NCBI GenBank assembly: GCA_947095585.1
Contig: OX352763.1
Coordinates: forward strand, 116,911,908-116,975,907
Origin: Nephrocerus scutellatus
Taxonomy: Eukaryota > Arthropoda > Insecta > Diptera > Pipunculidae
Length of the DNA stretch: 64,000 nt
Direction: 5' to 3'
Made by a program: the position numbers and the translations under genes. Shown here one piece after another: positions 11,830 through 22,340 of the stretch. Under the pieces are notes generated by a model that was not told the origin of the DNA, did not search any database, and was given only the letters and a program-made list of their open reading frames with translations. Every line of letters starts with the position of its first letter. Positions within the stretch are counted from its first letter, which is position 1.

Positions 11830-12655
11830 AACAACCCATAAAAATTAAAATTTTTCATCTAAATTCTCTAATCGCAGAAATTGATATGGGAGCCCCTCGA
11901 TCCTGGGCCATTTTATTTTTATTGTAGGAGAAAATCATCGAAACAGACATTTGACATCAGATGTTAAAATTGAAAATGCTCAGATCATTTTATTCTGAGC
12001 ACGTAGAGCACGCTCATACTCTGAGCAAATAAGAAACACGAGCAGTTATCTTGAGAACTCTTTGACTGCTCTGAACTAATTTATGAAAACGCGAAATGAC
12101 AGAATATTGTGAAAACTTGTTGTTCTATCTGTAAGTTGATATCGACAACAAAAAAAACGACAACAATAAAAATACAATTCAGTAAATAAAAAATGTAAGT
12201 TGAATTAAGCATAAAACATTTATGTCTCGTTTCATTTGCTGGGTTCATTTGTGCGTGAGCTAAGATTTCTCTCTCTCTCTCTCTCCACCACCAATCTGAT
12301 GCCAGTATAAATATTTAAAAAATGTATAAGGGCCTTGCGGCCGAACCCGGGACCCGATCACTACCAAATTTTCGAAAAAGTATTGTTTATTGGGTATACA
12401 CATGTGTGTAAAATTTGAAGAAATTCGGGTAAATTTTTTAAAATTTTTGTTTGGGAGCCCCCCGACCCCGCAGCCCGAGGGGCCTCAAAATTTAATAGAA
12501 AGTGTTGTCTCCGGAAATACACATGTGTGCAAAATTTCAATAAAATCGGGCCATCGGAAGTGGGTTAAAAATTGATCGCAAGAATCCACGACAGACGACC
12601 GACCGACCGACGACCGACCCACGGGCAAGTGAAGTTAATATAGAGAATTTAAAAA
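11830..12655 (+). repeat. Long dispersed repeat, copy A (probable non-autonomous mobile element)
   Basis: This 0.83-kb segment is almost identical to 19,630-20,510. Both begin ACAACCCATAAAAATTAAAA after an A-rich stretch. Both contain a cluster of GAGCA/CTGAGCA words, a (CT)n run, two ACACATGTGT units about 121 bp apart, a GACCGACC minisatellite and the common end TAATATAGAGAATTTAAAAA. Copy A lacks about 65 bp present in copy B just after CCACCACCA. It ends about 300 bp upstream of the Naa20 start codon. A 61-codon ORF at 12,390-12,575 is open in both copies but starts with TTG and has no recognised domain. Confidence 0.85.
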
Positions 12656-12742
12656 TAAAATAAGAATTCTAAAGTTGCTTCATATAATTAAGTATTTTAA
12701 AAATTTCCCCCCCGCAACGAGTACGTATTGTAAACGCTGGCC
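12648..12742 (+). repeat. Direct repeat, proximal copy (pair with 10,617-10,713)
   Basis: Collinear with 10,617-10,713: AGAATTCTAAAGTTGCTTCA, AAGTATTTTAAAA, CGCAACGAGTACG and TATTGTAAAC. It lies directly upstream of the Naa20 promoter region, so part of the sequence ahead of Naa20 exists twice. Confidence 0.75.
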
Positions 12743-12743
12743 G

Positions 12744-12795
12744 GCATTTGACTTTTTCATTTTGACATCTAAATTTTTTTGAAATGTCAAAGTTT
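12744..12795 (+). promoter_or_regulatory. Inverted TTTGACA...TGTCAAA pair upstream of Naa20
   Basis: TTTGACA at 12,761-12,767 and TGTCAAA at 12,785-12,791 face each other about 170-200 bp before the Naa20 ATG; ATTTGAC occurs just before them. The same word lies 110-220 bp upstream of the other four visible gene starts, so a promoter role is inferred, not shown. Confidence 0.45.
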
Positions 12796-12961
12796 AGTGG
12801 TTTTTTGTTTGCCATACCTTTTAATTTCAAGCCTTTTTGAAGAGAAGGAAGGAAGGAACAAGGAAGTGTTGATAGTGGACGTTTTTGTCTTTATTTCTGA
12901 AATCTAAGTGTTTTATAAATAAATTTAAAATTATTTGCAGTTTAAAACGTACTATTAGAAG

Positions 12962-13723
12962 ATGACTACTCTAAGACCATTCACCTGCGACGATTTGTTT
13001 AAATTTAATAATGTGTAAGTGGTAGCATACTTTTAACCGTCATGTGTAGATTTTCGTTATTATGGTTATCACAGCAACTTTGATCCTCTAACTGAAACGT
13101 ATGGCTTGACCTTTTACACTCAATATTTGGCTAGATGGCCTGAATATTTCCAATTAGCTGAGTCGCCAAGTGGACAAATTATGGGCTACAGTATGATTAA
13201 AGAGCGGTCATTTACGTAGGCATTGCAATATATTTTATTTCTAACTCCTTTTTAAGTCATGGGGAAAGTTGAAGGACACATGGAAAATTGGCATGGTCAT
13301 GTGACTGCACTGACGGTCTCTCCAGATTATCGTCGTTTAGGTTTAGCTGCTCTTCTGATGCATTTTCTGGAAGACGTCTCCGAGAAGTAAGTACTAATGT
13401 AATTAATTTGTTTGCTAATATTATTCTGTAAATTCTAGAAAACGCGCCTACTTTGTCGATTTATTCGTACGCAAGAGCAATAAAATAGCAATAAATATGT
13501 ACAGAAATCTGGGTTACATTATCTATCGAACGATACTGGAATACTACTCTGGTGATCGAGACGAGGATGCTTACGGTGAGTTAGCAAATTTACAATTATG
13601 TAGGCATTTTTTTTCGATCAACATTTGATTTTTTCAGATATGAGAAAGGCTTTATCCCGCGACGTGGAAATGAAATCAGTTATACCTTATACACATCCTG
13701 TACGACTGGAAGATGTTGATTGA
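12962..13723 (+). CDS. Naa20: N-alpha-acetyltransferase 20, catalytic subunit of NatB
   Basis: Catalytic subunit of the NatB complex, which co-translationally acetylates the N-terminal Met of nascent proteins beginning Met-Asp/Glu/Asn/Gln, together with the Naa25 auxiliary subunit on the ribosome. Five exons join in frame: 12,962-13,014, 13,075-13,190, 13,257-13,386, 13,439-13,575 and 13,638-13,723, all with GT..AG introns of 52-66 bp, giving 173 aa (human NAA20 has 178). The start MTTLRPFTCDDLFKFNNV matches the family N-terminus. The GNAT acetyl-CoA loop is visible as RRLGLAA, preceded by WHGHVTALTVSPDY and followed by AYFVDLFVRKSN and MYRNLGY. The C-terminus keeps DEDAYDMRKALSRD. Nothing looks broken. 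A poly(A) signal AATAAA at 14,158 could serve it. Confidence 0.96.
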
Positions 13724-13939
13724 TGATCTGATCTGAATGTGTTTTTTCGATCCTACTAAAAATAACTTTTTTTTATTTAATTATATATATTTTGAATTCA
13801 TCCCTTTGTCTAAGTGTGTAACGAAATATAAAACTTTCTTCCAATTGTCGCTAATTTTGTTACAACTAATTCTCTGTTGTGTTAGTTTTATTACTCATCC
13901 AAAAACCTGTATATTAAAAATTTGTTGATTGTTTTAAAA

Positions 13940-14103
13940 ATGAAAAGGTAAATAATGCTTTCCTAATTGTTTATAACACATTACAAACTTTAAATTTCAT
14001 TCATATTAATTAAGTTTATTTATTTTTTAGATCACTGTCGGAGAGTTACGAAAGGCAACAATTCATTCTTCTTGATTGCAAGGAAATTTTAAAAAATCAT
14101 TGA
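13940..14103 (+). CDS. Candidate 26-codon two-exon peptide gene, or 3'UTR intron of Naa20
   Basis: About 215 bp after the Naa20 stop, ATGAAAAG (13,940-13,947) is followed by a GTAAAT donor. A pyrimidine-rich acceptor ending TTATTTTTTAG at 14,030 precedes an exon that continues the frame to TGA at 14,101-14,103. The predicted peptide begins MKRSLSESYERQQF and ends KEILKNH. AATAAA follows at 14,158. The splice signals are good and the second exon has normal-looking codons in an AT-rich setting, but the peptide is not recognised and chance is possible. It could be a downstream cistron of the Naa20 transcript, a separate small gene, or an untranslated 3' exon. Confidence 0.35.
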
Positions 14104-14157
14104 AACTACGATAGCTATAGATTACAATACATACTGTAATTTACGTTTTACTTGTTC

Positions 14158-14163
14158 AATAAA
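14158..14163 (+). terminator. Poly(A) signal AATAAA
   Basis: Canonical AATAAA 435 bp after the Naa20 stop and 55 bp after the candidate peptide stop. It is the first strong signal at the end of this transcription unit. Confidence 0.5.
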
Positions 14164-14299
14164 ATTACATGTCACGTATTTGGAAAACATTTATAGAAGG
14201 TAGTGTTTTTCAAAGGATGCATTTTAGTTTTTTTAGTTGCCTATTAGCATTGTGTTGGTCAACTACTAGCGCTTACAAGTTCAGTCGATTCCGATTAGA

Positions 14300-15520
14300 A
14301 TTAGAATTAAGTAAGGTAAGGTTTGGGTGGCTGCTATTCCACACTTAGATCGTTTTCGGTCCATTGTGGTACCACAGGATCAAAGCCTTTCCCCTATAAC
14401 TACAAAGCTCATTTGGTGCTTTTAATTAATTGGAGGATGTCTCACACTTTACAGTACTCGACATCCGATAAGCTGTTCAATGTGTGATATCCCAAATGTT
14501 TCAGTCTTCTGCTTGCAAGAGCCGGACATATACACAGAAAGTGGGATACTCTTTCTTCCTTTTCGGCGTCATAGCAGCTCATACAGAAGTCATTAAACTC
14601 ACGGCACATGTTCACCGAGGAAACAGTACCCTTTTAAAATACCTATAGTTATTTTCATATCCCTTATTTGCAAGAATATCTAGGCAAAACCTGTTTCGCT
14701 GTAGTACATGTGGCGGTGTGCACTCACCTCGCATTTGTTAATGCCTCTGCCTTTTTGCGAAGCCAAAACTTAGCCGCTGATAAAGGTATTCCTATTCCTG
14801 CCCTTTCCGGTAGCATTTGAAGCTTAGTCCCATTTCCAGCCAGTTCGTCTGCCTTGCAGTTACCGACGATATCAGAGAGACCGGGGACTAAGCGGATAAT
14901 GAAATACTCACTCATCTCATTGGGAGATGTGTGGCAGCTTATCGCTACCCCCGACGTCATTGAGAATGAATCCAGCGAATTGATTGCCGCCTGACTGTCT
15001 ACATAAATTACGATATCGGTTACCAATACTATATTATTTTTCAGCCAGGCCACTGGTCCTCAATCGCCGTCTTCTCAGCCTGATAAACGCTGCAGTGGTC
15101 CGGGAGCCGAACGGAAATGTTTACGTTGGGTTTGTCACAGTAGACTCCGGCACCTACTATACCGTCAAGCTTAGAGCCGTCCGTGAAGAACTTTAATGCA
15201 AGAGTTTCTTGTGGCGAGCCATCCCTCGATTGCTCCCTAGAGGGATAGATGGCCCGAAAACCCTTGTTGAAGCATAACACCGGCAGTGTGCAGTCTACGT
15301 CCGCCAGATCTACCTTTAGCGGCCGTATTGGCTGCTCTTTGTCTGCCGTATATATCTGCAGGACTCAGGTGCAACATTACATTACGTGTTGTCTTTAATA
15401 CCCCAGGCATACAGGCTGCCCTTTGCCCTTCTCCAAGAGTTTTACGTATGTGGATTTTCCTAGAGTCGGTCACCAGACACTTACTTATTTTCTTATATTC
15501 ATATATTTTCATGTAGCGCA
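14300..15520 (-). mobile_element. LINE with RNase H domain (I/LOA-like), 3' part, decayed
   Basis: Minus-strand frames read, in order: a KTTRNVMLHLSPADIYG block (end of reverse transcriptase), an RNase H domain opening with FFTDGSKLDGIVGAGVY and continuing LPDHCSVYQAE (metal-binding Asp and Glu), YVDSQAAINSL (third Asp) and LVPGLSDIVGNCKADELA. A Cys/His tail with CREFNDFCMSC and EERVSHFLCICPAL follows, then a VVPQWT-like 3' end near 14,350. Stops and frameshifts at about 15,040, 15,240 and elsewhere inactivate it. It lies between Naa20 and crn. Confidence 0.85.
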
Positions 15521-16734
15521 TTAAGACATGTTTTTACTCAGCAAAGCCAACAGTCAACATATATGTTGATTGATTCAATCGATTGACTTATTGCGTAAAA
15601 GGTAAGCTCTCTTTGGTGTAATCAGTTGTCGGACCAGGTGCTTATTTACGCGGCTTAGCGTGCTCTCAATGGAAAAACTTAAGACTTACAAGATTTTTAA
15701 AGTTTTGGTTTTGAAAAAAAAGTTGCTTACTGGTTATTTTACAAATTCATGCAATCTTTTAAATATTAGGGTTTTCCAATGTGAGCGCATATGGATTCTT
15801 ATGTCGTATTTTTCTTGTTTTAGAAATCTGCGCTTGAACTCAGATTTTTCTAGAAAAAACGAACACGAAAGCCGAGAAGCTTTTGTTGCATGTGTTGTTG
15901 TTGCATTTAATGAAAAGGGGTTAATATCCTAAGATATCAAGATCTGTTAGAGGAAATCTGGTCTACCGTAGATTAGTTTTTTGGAAAAAACGTACAATCA
16001 ATCTGCGCCAGATTTTTTTTTAAAACGACATTAGATTTTATTAAAAAACCATTTTCCTATAATAGGTGGGAAATAGCTCAAATGATTGGTGGGAAGAGGG
16101 AATAGTAGACACGTAATAATTATGCTTATTTCTTTTTAAAAGTTATTTCGAGATTTTTTAAAACTTTTATATAACTGGTTTTTTCCAGCCAATGTCCAGG
16201 GACATTTCTAAGATCCCGGGTATGTCGCTAGTCGCGTGTGATGCATGGGAAATGAATTAATCTTTTGAATAAACCCGATCTGCACCGGGAGAAAGAGAGT
16301 CCGGTAGTTGCTTGCCTCTTGCTTATGCTGAAATCACATTCCTGCATTTTTTTATATTAGAAAAGCGCTTGACATGATAACTGCATCATTCACGTCAAAT
16401 GTCATGTATATGTAAAAACGTAATCATTTCAAATCCTTTGTTTTTGTCCTGCAGCATGGGATGGGTGCTATTAAACATAACTTTATTCTGTACAAATAAA
16501 TTTTAGTGAGTTTTTTCGATGTAATATATTGATAAAAGTGAAATTAAGTAATTTTATTTTGTTATTGGTAAAATTTTCATTGAATTTTGTTATCGAAATA
16601 AATCAACAATGGATTTTTTCGACCGGAATTTAATAAAAATTTAAGTTGATTACAATTTAAAAAACTAAAGTTTAAATTCCACCGAACAGACCCAAAATAG
16701 ATCTTGTGGCAGATTCCGGATTTTGGGATATACG
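15521..16734. other. Spacer, no gene seen
   Basis: Only an unsupported 90-codon ORF at 15,660-15,932. The rest is AT-rich with short CG-containing islands (about 16,200-16,330) in which I recognise nothing. Confidence 0.5.
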
Positions 16735-16995
16735 ATAAAAATTATATGTTTTTTTTAGTATCAGAGAAAATTTATATTTTTCACGTAAATTCTTCATAGT
16801 AGTCAACATGTCACTTGTTTAAAAAAAGCAAACAAATGCAGCTGTCAAAAATTGTTTCGTATATGTTGTCAGAGTAAAAAGATCATATCCGAGAATTATC
16901 GGATCATCAGAAAAACGCCTGAGAGAAAAAATATTTCTCGGAAAAAAAAAATTAAATTAGATAAAATGTTGGCAATTACTCCGATTACTCAGCCA
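16735..16995 (-). mobile_element. MITE family 'T', copy 1
   Basis: The reverse complement matches 56,950-57,298 and 54,405-54,622. Shared blocks include TTTTTAGTA.CAGAGAAAA, TATAGTAGT.GACATGTC, ACAGCTGTCAAAA, GAGTAAAAAGATC.TATCCGAGAATTAT and TCTCGG. The outer end carries a TCCGATTACTCAGCCATAAA motif related to the terminal repeat seen in the copy at 56,950. It ends about 200 bp upstream of the crn start codon. Confidence 0.75.
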
Positions 16996-17030
16996 TAAAA
17001 AAAACACAGCCATTATCCACACAAGGGAAC

Positions 17031-17084
17031 TGTCAAATATCAATCGTTTCATGACATTTGTTATGTCAGTTGTAAAATGTCAAA
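17031..17084 (+). promoter_or_regulatory. TGTCAAA motifs upstream of crn
   Basis: TGTCAAA occurs at 17,031-17,037 and 17,078-17,084, with TGACATTTG between them, 110-160 bp before the crn ATG. The role is inferred only from recurrence at other gene starts. Confidence 0.4.
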
Positions 17085-17192
17085 TTCATTACCGCTTGTG
17101 ATTTGTGAAGGCTGCTGTGCTTAAGTAGTTGGTAGTTACTAGTTAGTACATCAGCAACAAAACAAACTTTATCAAAAATATTAATAAGTATA

Positions 17193-19390
17193 ATGGAAAA
17201 ATCACAGAAAATGCCCAAGGTGGCAAAGGTAAGTTAAAACTGAAGAAAAGTGCATTTGATTGCATTCCAACAAATATATTCTTCCAATTTTAGGTAAAAA
17301 ATAAAGCACCCGCTGAGGTACAAATCACTGCTGAACAACTGCTTCGTGAAGCCAAAGAGCGTGATTTGGAGATCCTTCCACCGCCGCCGAAACAGAAAAT
17401 CTCCGATCCAGCTGAGTTAGCCGACTATCAGCAACGCAAGAGGAAAACCTTCGAAGATCAGTTGCGAAAGAATCGCATGGTCGTAAGTCATTGGATAAAA
17501 TACGCACAATGGGAAGAATCACAAAAAGAAATACATCGCGCACGTTCCATTTGGGAACGTGCACTAGACAACGATCATCGCAATGTTACAATGTGGCTGA
17601 AATATGCCGAAATGGAAATGAAGAATAAACAAGTGAATCATGCTCGCAATCTGTGGGACAGAGCGGTCTGTGTTATGCCGCGCGTCAATCAGTTTTGGTA
17701 CAAGTACACCTATATGGAGGAAATGTTGGAGAATGTCGCCGGAGCACGACAAGTATTTGAGCGCTGGATGGAATGGCAACCAGAAGAGCAAGCATGGCAG
17801 ACGTATGTAAATTTTGAACTACGGTACAAAGAAATCGACAGAGCGCGAGCCATTTACGAACAATTTGTGTACGTTCATCCGGATGTGAAGAATTGGATAA
17901 AGTTTGCCAGATTCGAGGAATCACATGGGTTCATTCATGGGGCACGACGAGTGTATGAGCGTGCTGTAGAATTCTTTGGTGATGATTACATTGAGGAAAA
18001 GCTTTTTATCGCATTTGCTCGTTTTGAGGAAAGTCAAAAGGAACACGATCGTGCGCGAGTCATTTACAAATACGCTCTCGATCATTTGCCCAAAGATCGT
18101 ACCAAAGAACTATACAAAAATTACACAATCCATGAAAAAAAGTATGGAGATCGCGCCGGCATTGAGGATGTCATCGTTTCAAAGCGAAAATTCCAGTACG
18201 AACAGGAAGTAGCCGACAATCCACAGAACTACGATGCATGGTTTGATTATTTGCGACTCGTCGAAGGTGAAGGAGACATTGATGCCATCAGGGAGACATA
18301 TGAGAGGGCGATTTCGAATGCTCCGCCAGCAAATGAAAAGAACTTTTGGCGTCGTTACATCTACCTCTGGATAAATTACGCAATATTTGAGGAACTCGAA
18401 GCAGAAGACATCGAAAGAACGCGTCTAATATACAAAACATGCCTGGAATTGATTCCACATAAGCTATTTACATTCAGTAAGATTTGGTTGCTCTACGCCA
18501 AGTTTGAAATCCGCTGCAAAGAGTTACAGATCGCACGCAAGACACTTGGCATGGCTATTGGAATATGTCCGAGAGATAAGATTTTTCGTGGCTACATAGA
18601 ACTAGAGATTCAGTTGCGAGAATTCGACCGTTGCCGTCTACTCTATGAAAAGTTCCTTGAATTCGGTCCAGAGAATTGTGTAACGTGGATGAAGTTTGCC
18701 GAGTTGGAAAATCTTCTAGGCGATACGGAGCGTGCAAGAGCCATCTTCGAGTTGGCCATTCAACAGACCCGTCTCGATATGCCCGAGCTTCTATGGAAGG
18801 CATATATCGACTTTGAAGTTAGCCAAGGCGAGACAAAACTTGCACGGCAATTGTATGAGCGTTTGTTGGAGCGAACACATCACGTAAAGGTTTGGATGTC
18901 ATACGCCAAATTTGAATTAACGTCGCGAGATGCAGAGCACGATGATGATGAAATGAGTCTTCAACTGGCAAGGAGAGTTTATGAAAGGGCGAACGATACG
19001 CTGCGACAATTGGGCGACAAAGAATCACGGGTTTTACTGCTGGAGGCGTGGCGTGATTTTGAAAAAGAATCTGGTGATGCCGACACTCAGAACAAGGTAT
19101 TGGACAAAATGCCTCGACGTGTGAAAAAACGTCAAAAGATGATCTCAGACTCTGGAGTCGAAGAAGGCTGGGAAGAAGTGTTCGATTATATATTTCCTGA
19201 AGATGAGTTGGCAAGGCCAAACCTTAAGTTGCTTGCTGCAGCAAAAATGTGGAAAAAACAAAAGGAAGTAGCAGCAGCAGCGGTGGCGGCAGCAGCAGCA
19301 ACTGAAGCATCAGCTACCACTGAGACAAGTGATGCTGTTATGAGGGCGCCAGCTCCACCACAATCGGAAAAGGAACTGGAAGATAGATAA
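17193..19390 (+). CDS. crn: Crooked neck, HAT-repeat pre-mRNA splicing factor
   Basis: Core protein of the Prp19/NineTeen complex of the spliceosome (yeast Clf1/Syf3, human CRNKL1), acting as a scaffold during spliceosome activation in the nucleus; in Drosophila it is essential for development, including glia. Two exons: 17,193-17,228 (MEKSQKMPKVAK) and 17,294-19,390, with a 65-bp GTAAGT..TTTTAG intron in phase 0, giving 710 aa, close to the family length. The protein is a ladder of HAT (half-a-TPR) repeats with recurring W.KYA.fE / RAR.iyERAl patterns from about residue 60 to 580, for example HWIKYAQWEESQKE, MWLKYAEMEMKNK and FWYKYTYMEEMLEN. An acidic and Lys/Arg-rich tail (RRVKKRQKMISDSGVEEGWEE) and an Ala-rich low-complexity end (VAAAAVAAAAA) follow. 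The short first exon was chosen because it supplies the only in-frame ATG ahead of the conserved KERDLEILPPPPKQKISDP block. Confidence 0.97.
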
Positions 19391-19629
19391 ACAATACATT
19401 TTTTTTTTGATTTCTACCGGTTGGTTGTTGTTGGAAAACATTAAAATTCGATATATTTTTTGTAATGATATTTGTCGTATTATTTTTTTTGCTAAAGGTT
19501 GTTTCTATAACTTATCATCGAAAACGAGCAGAAAATACATTTCGAGCAAAGAAGTTAAGCCGGACAAGCAGGCGCTTATATTGCTGTCTTGAATGTAAAA
19601 CGCAAGCTGGAAAAAGTAATAAAAAAAAA

Positions 19630-20510
19630 AACAACCCATAAAAATTAAAATTTTTCATCTAAATTCTCTAATCGCAGAAATTGATATGGGAGCCCCTCGA
19701 TCCTGGGCCATTTTTTTTTATTGTAGGATAAAATCATCGAAACAAACATTTGACGTCAGATGTTAAAATTGAAAAGGCTCAGATCATTTTATTCTGAGCA
19801 CTTAGAGCACGCTCATACTCTGAGCAAATAAGAAACACGAACATTTATCTTGAGCACTCTTTGACTGCTCTGAACTAATTTATGAAAACGCCAAATGACA
19901 GAATATTGTGAAAACTTGTTGTTCTATCTGTAAGTTGATATCGACAACAAAAAAACGACATCAATAAAAATACAATTCAGTAAATAAAAATGTAAGTTGA
20001 AGTAAGCATAAAACATGTATGTCTCGTTTCATTTGCTGGGTTCATTTGTGCGTGCGCTAAGATTTCTCTCTCTCTCTCCACCACCAACAAAACCATGCAG
20101 CGCAGCCGACTGCGCAGCACACACCGCACAAAGTCCATAAAGGGCGACGAATATCTGATGCCAGTACAGATATTTAAAAAATGTATAAGGGCCTTGCGGC
20201 CGAACCCGGGACCCGATCACTACCAAATTTTCGAAAAAGTATTGTTTATTGGGTATACACATGTGTGTAAAATTTGAAGAAAATCGGGTAAATTTTTTAA
20301 AATTTTTGTTTGGGAGCCCCCCGACCCCGCAGCCCGAGGGGCCTCAAAATTTAATAGAAAGTGTTGTCTCCGGAAATACACATGTGTGCAAAATTTCAAT
20401 AAAATCGGGCCATGGGAAGTGGGTTAAAAATTGATCGCAAGAATCCACGACAGACGACCGACCGACCGACGACCCACGGGCAAGTGAAGTTAATATAGAG
20501 AATTTAAAAA
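19630..20510 (+). repeat. Long dispersed repeat, copy B
   Basis: Same element and orientation as 11,830-12,655, very similar by eye, starting only about 10 bp after an A-run at the end of the crn 3' region. It retains an extra segment at 20,088-20,154 containing GCGCAGCCGACTGCGC. It carries two ACACATGTGT cores (about 20,256 and 20,377), the GACCGACC minisatellite and the same right end. The conserved 61-codon ORF is at 20,249-20,434 (TTG start, no domain). Confidence 0.87.
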
Positions 20511-20539
20511 GAGATGAAGCTCTCTTCGTACGTAGTTTG

Positions 20540-20890
20540 GTATACAGGTAGACTTGTGCTTCTCGCGAAAGTAGCGAAGGCATCATTTAGCGTATGATGG
20601 CACCATTTTGATGCCACTGTCCTCGGGAGATCTATGAAAGGCTTCTTAAACCAACCTATGCGAGATCATTGTATCCCAAAAGCTTTTTCAGACCGACCGA
20701 GAATGGTGTGCTCAGTATGCAGAGTCTGCTAGGGCTACCAATTTTCAAACAAAGTGAATGATAGTTTCTTTCTTATTACCATTCTCACTGTTCCTGCAAA
20801 GGGTGTTGTGTGTAATACCCGGGTTAGCTGCTTGACTACCCATACTTACTGTCACAATATGCTTCCGTGATATGGAGATCAACTCGGTAG
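20540..20890 (-). mobile_element. LINE 3' remnant (Cys/His tail)
   Basis: The minus strand reads CRNSENGNKKETIIHFVCK followed by a degraded CPAL-like box and KSFWDTM, resembling the C-terminal Cys-rich tail of RNase H-bearing LINEs. It is short and frame-broken. Confidence 0.5.
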
Positions 20891-21089
20891 ATCTCCTTTC
20901 GGGCAGCTAGTCAAATTGGTAATTGTGATTTTTAGTGGAGAAAGAGAGAACTACACCCTTTCCAGTTGTAATTTAGAAAGCGTCAACTGGTTTTCAGATT
21001 AATATAAATTGTAATTCCGATTTTTCAATTCAGAAAGCATCAATTGTAATTCACTTCGAAAATTTTTGAAAAAAGTAATATGTAGTTGG

Positions 21090-22340
21090 TTGTAGGATAA
21101 AGTCAGCTCCTAGGCAACAAGCTGTAGCCTTGGAGTTAACCCAGGGCAGACTGAAATGGTACTGTTCACCACTAAATCTAAAATATCAATGGGCAAAGTC
21201 TCAGTCCTACCCCCAGCGCCAAATATTTCGGAGGAATCTTGGATAGTAAGCTTAGCTCGAAGGCTAACATAGAGAATAGGGCTAAGAAAGCGTGCGTGGC
21301 CCTCTATGACAGCAGTGAAACCATAGGTAGGAAATGGAGTCCACAACCATTGATGGCTCTCTGGCTGTACACTGCTGATGTACGACTAAATCTTACCTAT
21401 GGTTTGCTAGTCTGGTAGGAGGAAGAAGTACAATTCCACCAAACTCAGGAGATTATAGTGATCAGCAGCAGTTGGTGTCAAAGGAGCTTTACGGTCATGT
21501 CCGACCGAGGCTCTTAACAACATCTTACACCTACTATCGTCTGAAATACTTAACAAGCATGTTGCGACGTGCAGTCCAGTACGACTTAGGGAATCTATGT
21601 GGTTTGCGGCACTGTAATATACTGAAGACAGTATCTAAAGGTATGACACTATTATCTACTGACTATTGCATCCCTAAACATTCCTCATTCGGCGTCGAGT
21701 TTCCTACCAGGGGAAACTGGAATGATAGGGAAGTAACAAGGCAATTTTACGCTACAATATATACTGACCGATCCAAGATGAAGTATGGTGTCGGTGCAGG
21801 TATCTTCTCGGATGATCTAATTCTGTCAAGGTCATACAAGCTACCCGATTCAGCTGGCTTCTAGTTAGGAAGGCCTGCAGGGCACTAAGGCTTAGTAACG
21901 CACAAATCGGAAGGGTTGGCGTATGTGTTGATAGTCAATCTGCCATTAGGGCGATTTATGCGTCCACCATAAACTCGAAACTTATAAAACACTGCCAAGA
22001 ATTGGCTTCGATCAGCCAATTCCTGGACATCATCATAGTATAGGTGCCGCAGCACACTAACATAGAGCGAAATGAGAGGACTGAAGAATTAAAGGTCGTC
22101 GCTATGGACACAGGGTCAAGAACCGCACTTTAGGTAAACTATTTTTTGCCGACCTGAAAGAGCTCTCAGATTACAGGATCATCGAAATGATCTCGTATCT
22201 GAACGCTACAGGCTGAATTTAAACACCGCAAATATCCATGTTAGGTCTCTCGAGATCTGTGGTATCAGAATAGCGCTAATGGAGGACCTCGCAAGTATAG
22301 CGAGCTTCACGACTCTATCTACCTACATTTGAAATATTTC
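21090..22340 (+). mobile_element. LINE with RNase H domain (R1/LOA-like), decayed
   Basis: Plus-strand frames give FGGILDSKLSSKANIENRAKKA, ALWLYTADVRLNLTYGLLVW (end of reverse transcriptase), an RNase H start IYTDRSKMKYGVGAGIF (normally TDGSK), VCVDSQSAIRAI, VPQHTNIERNERTEELK, then a tail with VSRDLWYQ and a CTACCTACAT 3' end near 22,320. A related copy at 54,670-55,770 has the same 3' end (CGAGATTCGTGGTATCA). Multiple stops. Confidence 0.82.

Noticed and set aside
12390..12575. 61-codon ORF conserved in repeats A and B
   Set aside because: It starts with TTG, lies across the repetitive ACACATGTGT units, and the two copies are nearly identical at DNA level, so an open frame is not evidence of coding. 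Kept only as an observation.
17325..19220. Several minus- and plus-strand ORFs overlapping crn
   Set aside because: Shadow frames of a long, well-conserved coding exon.
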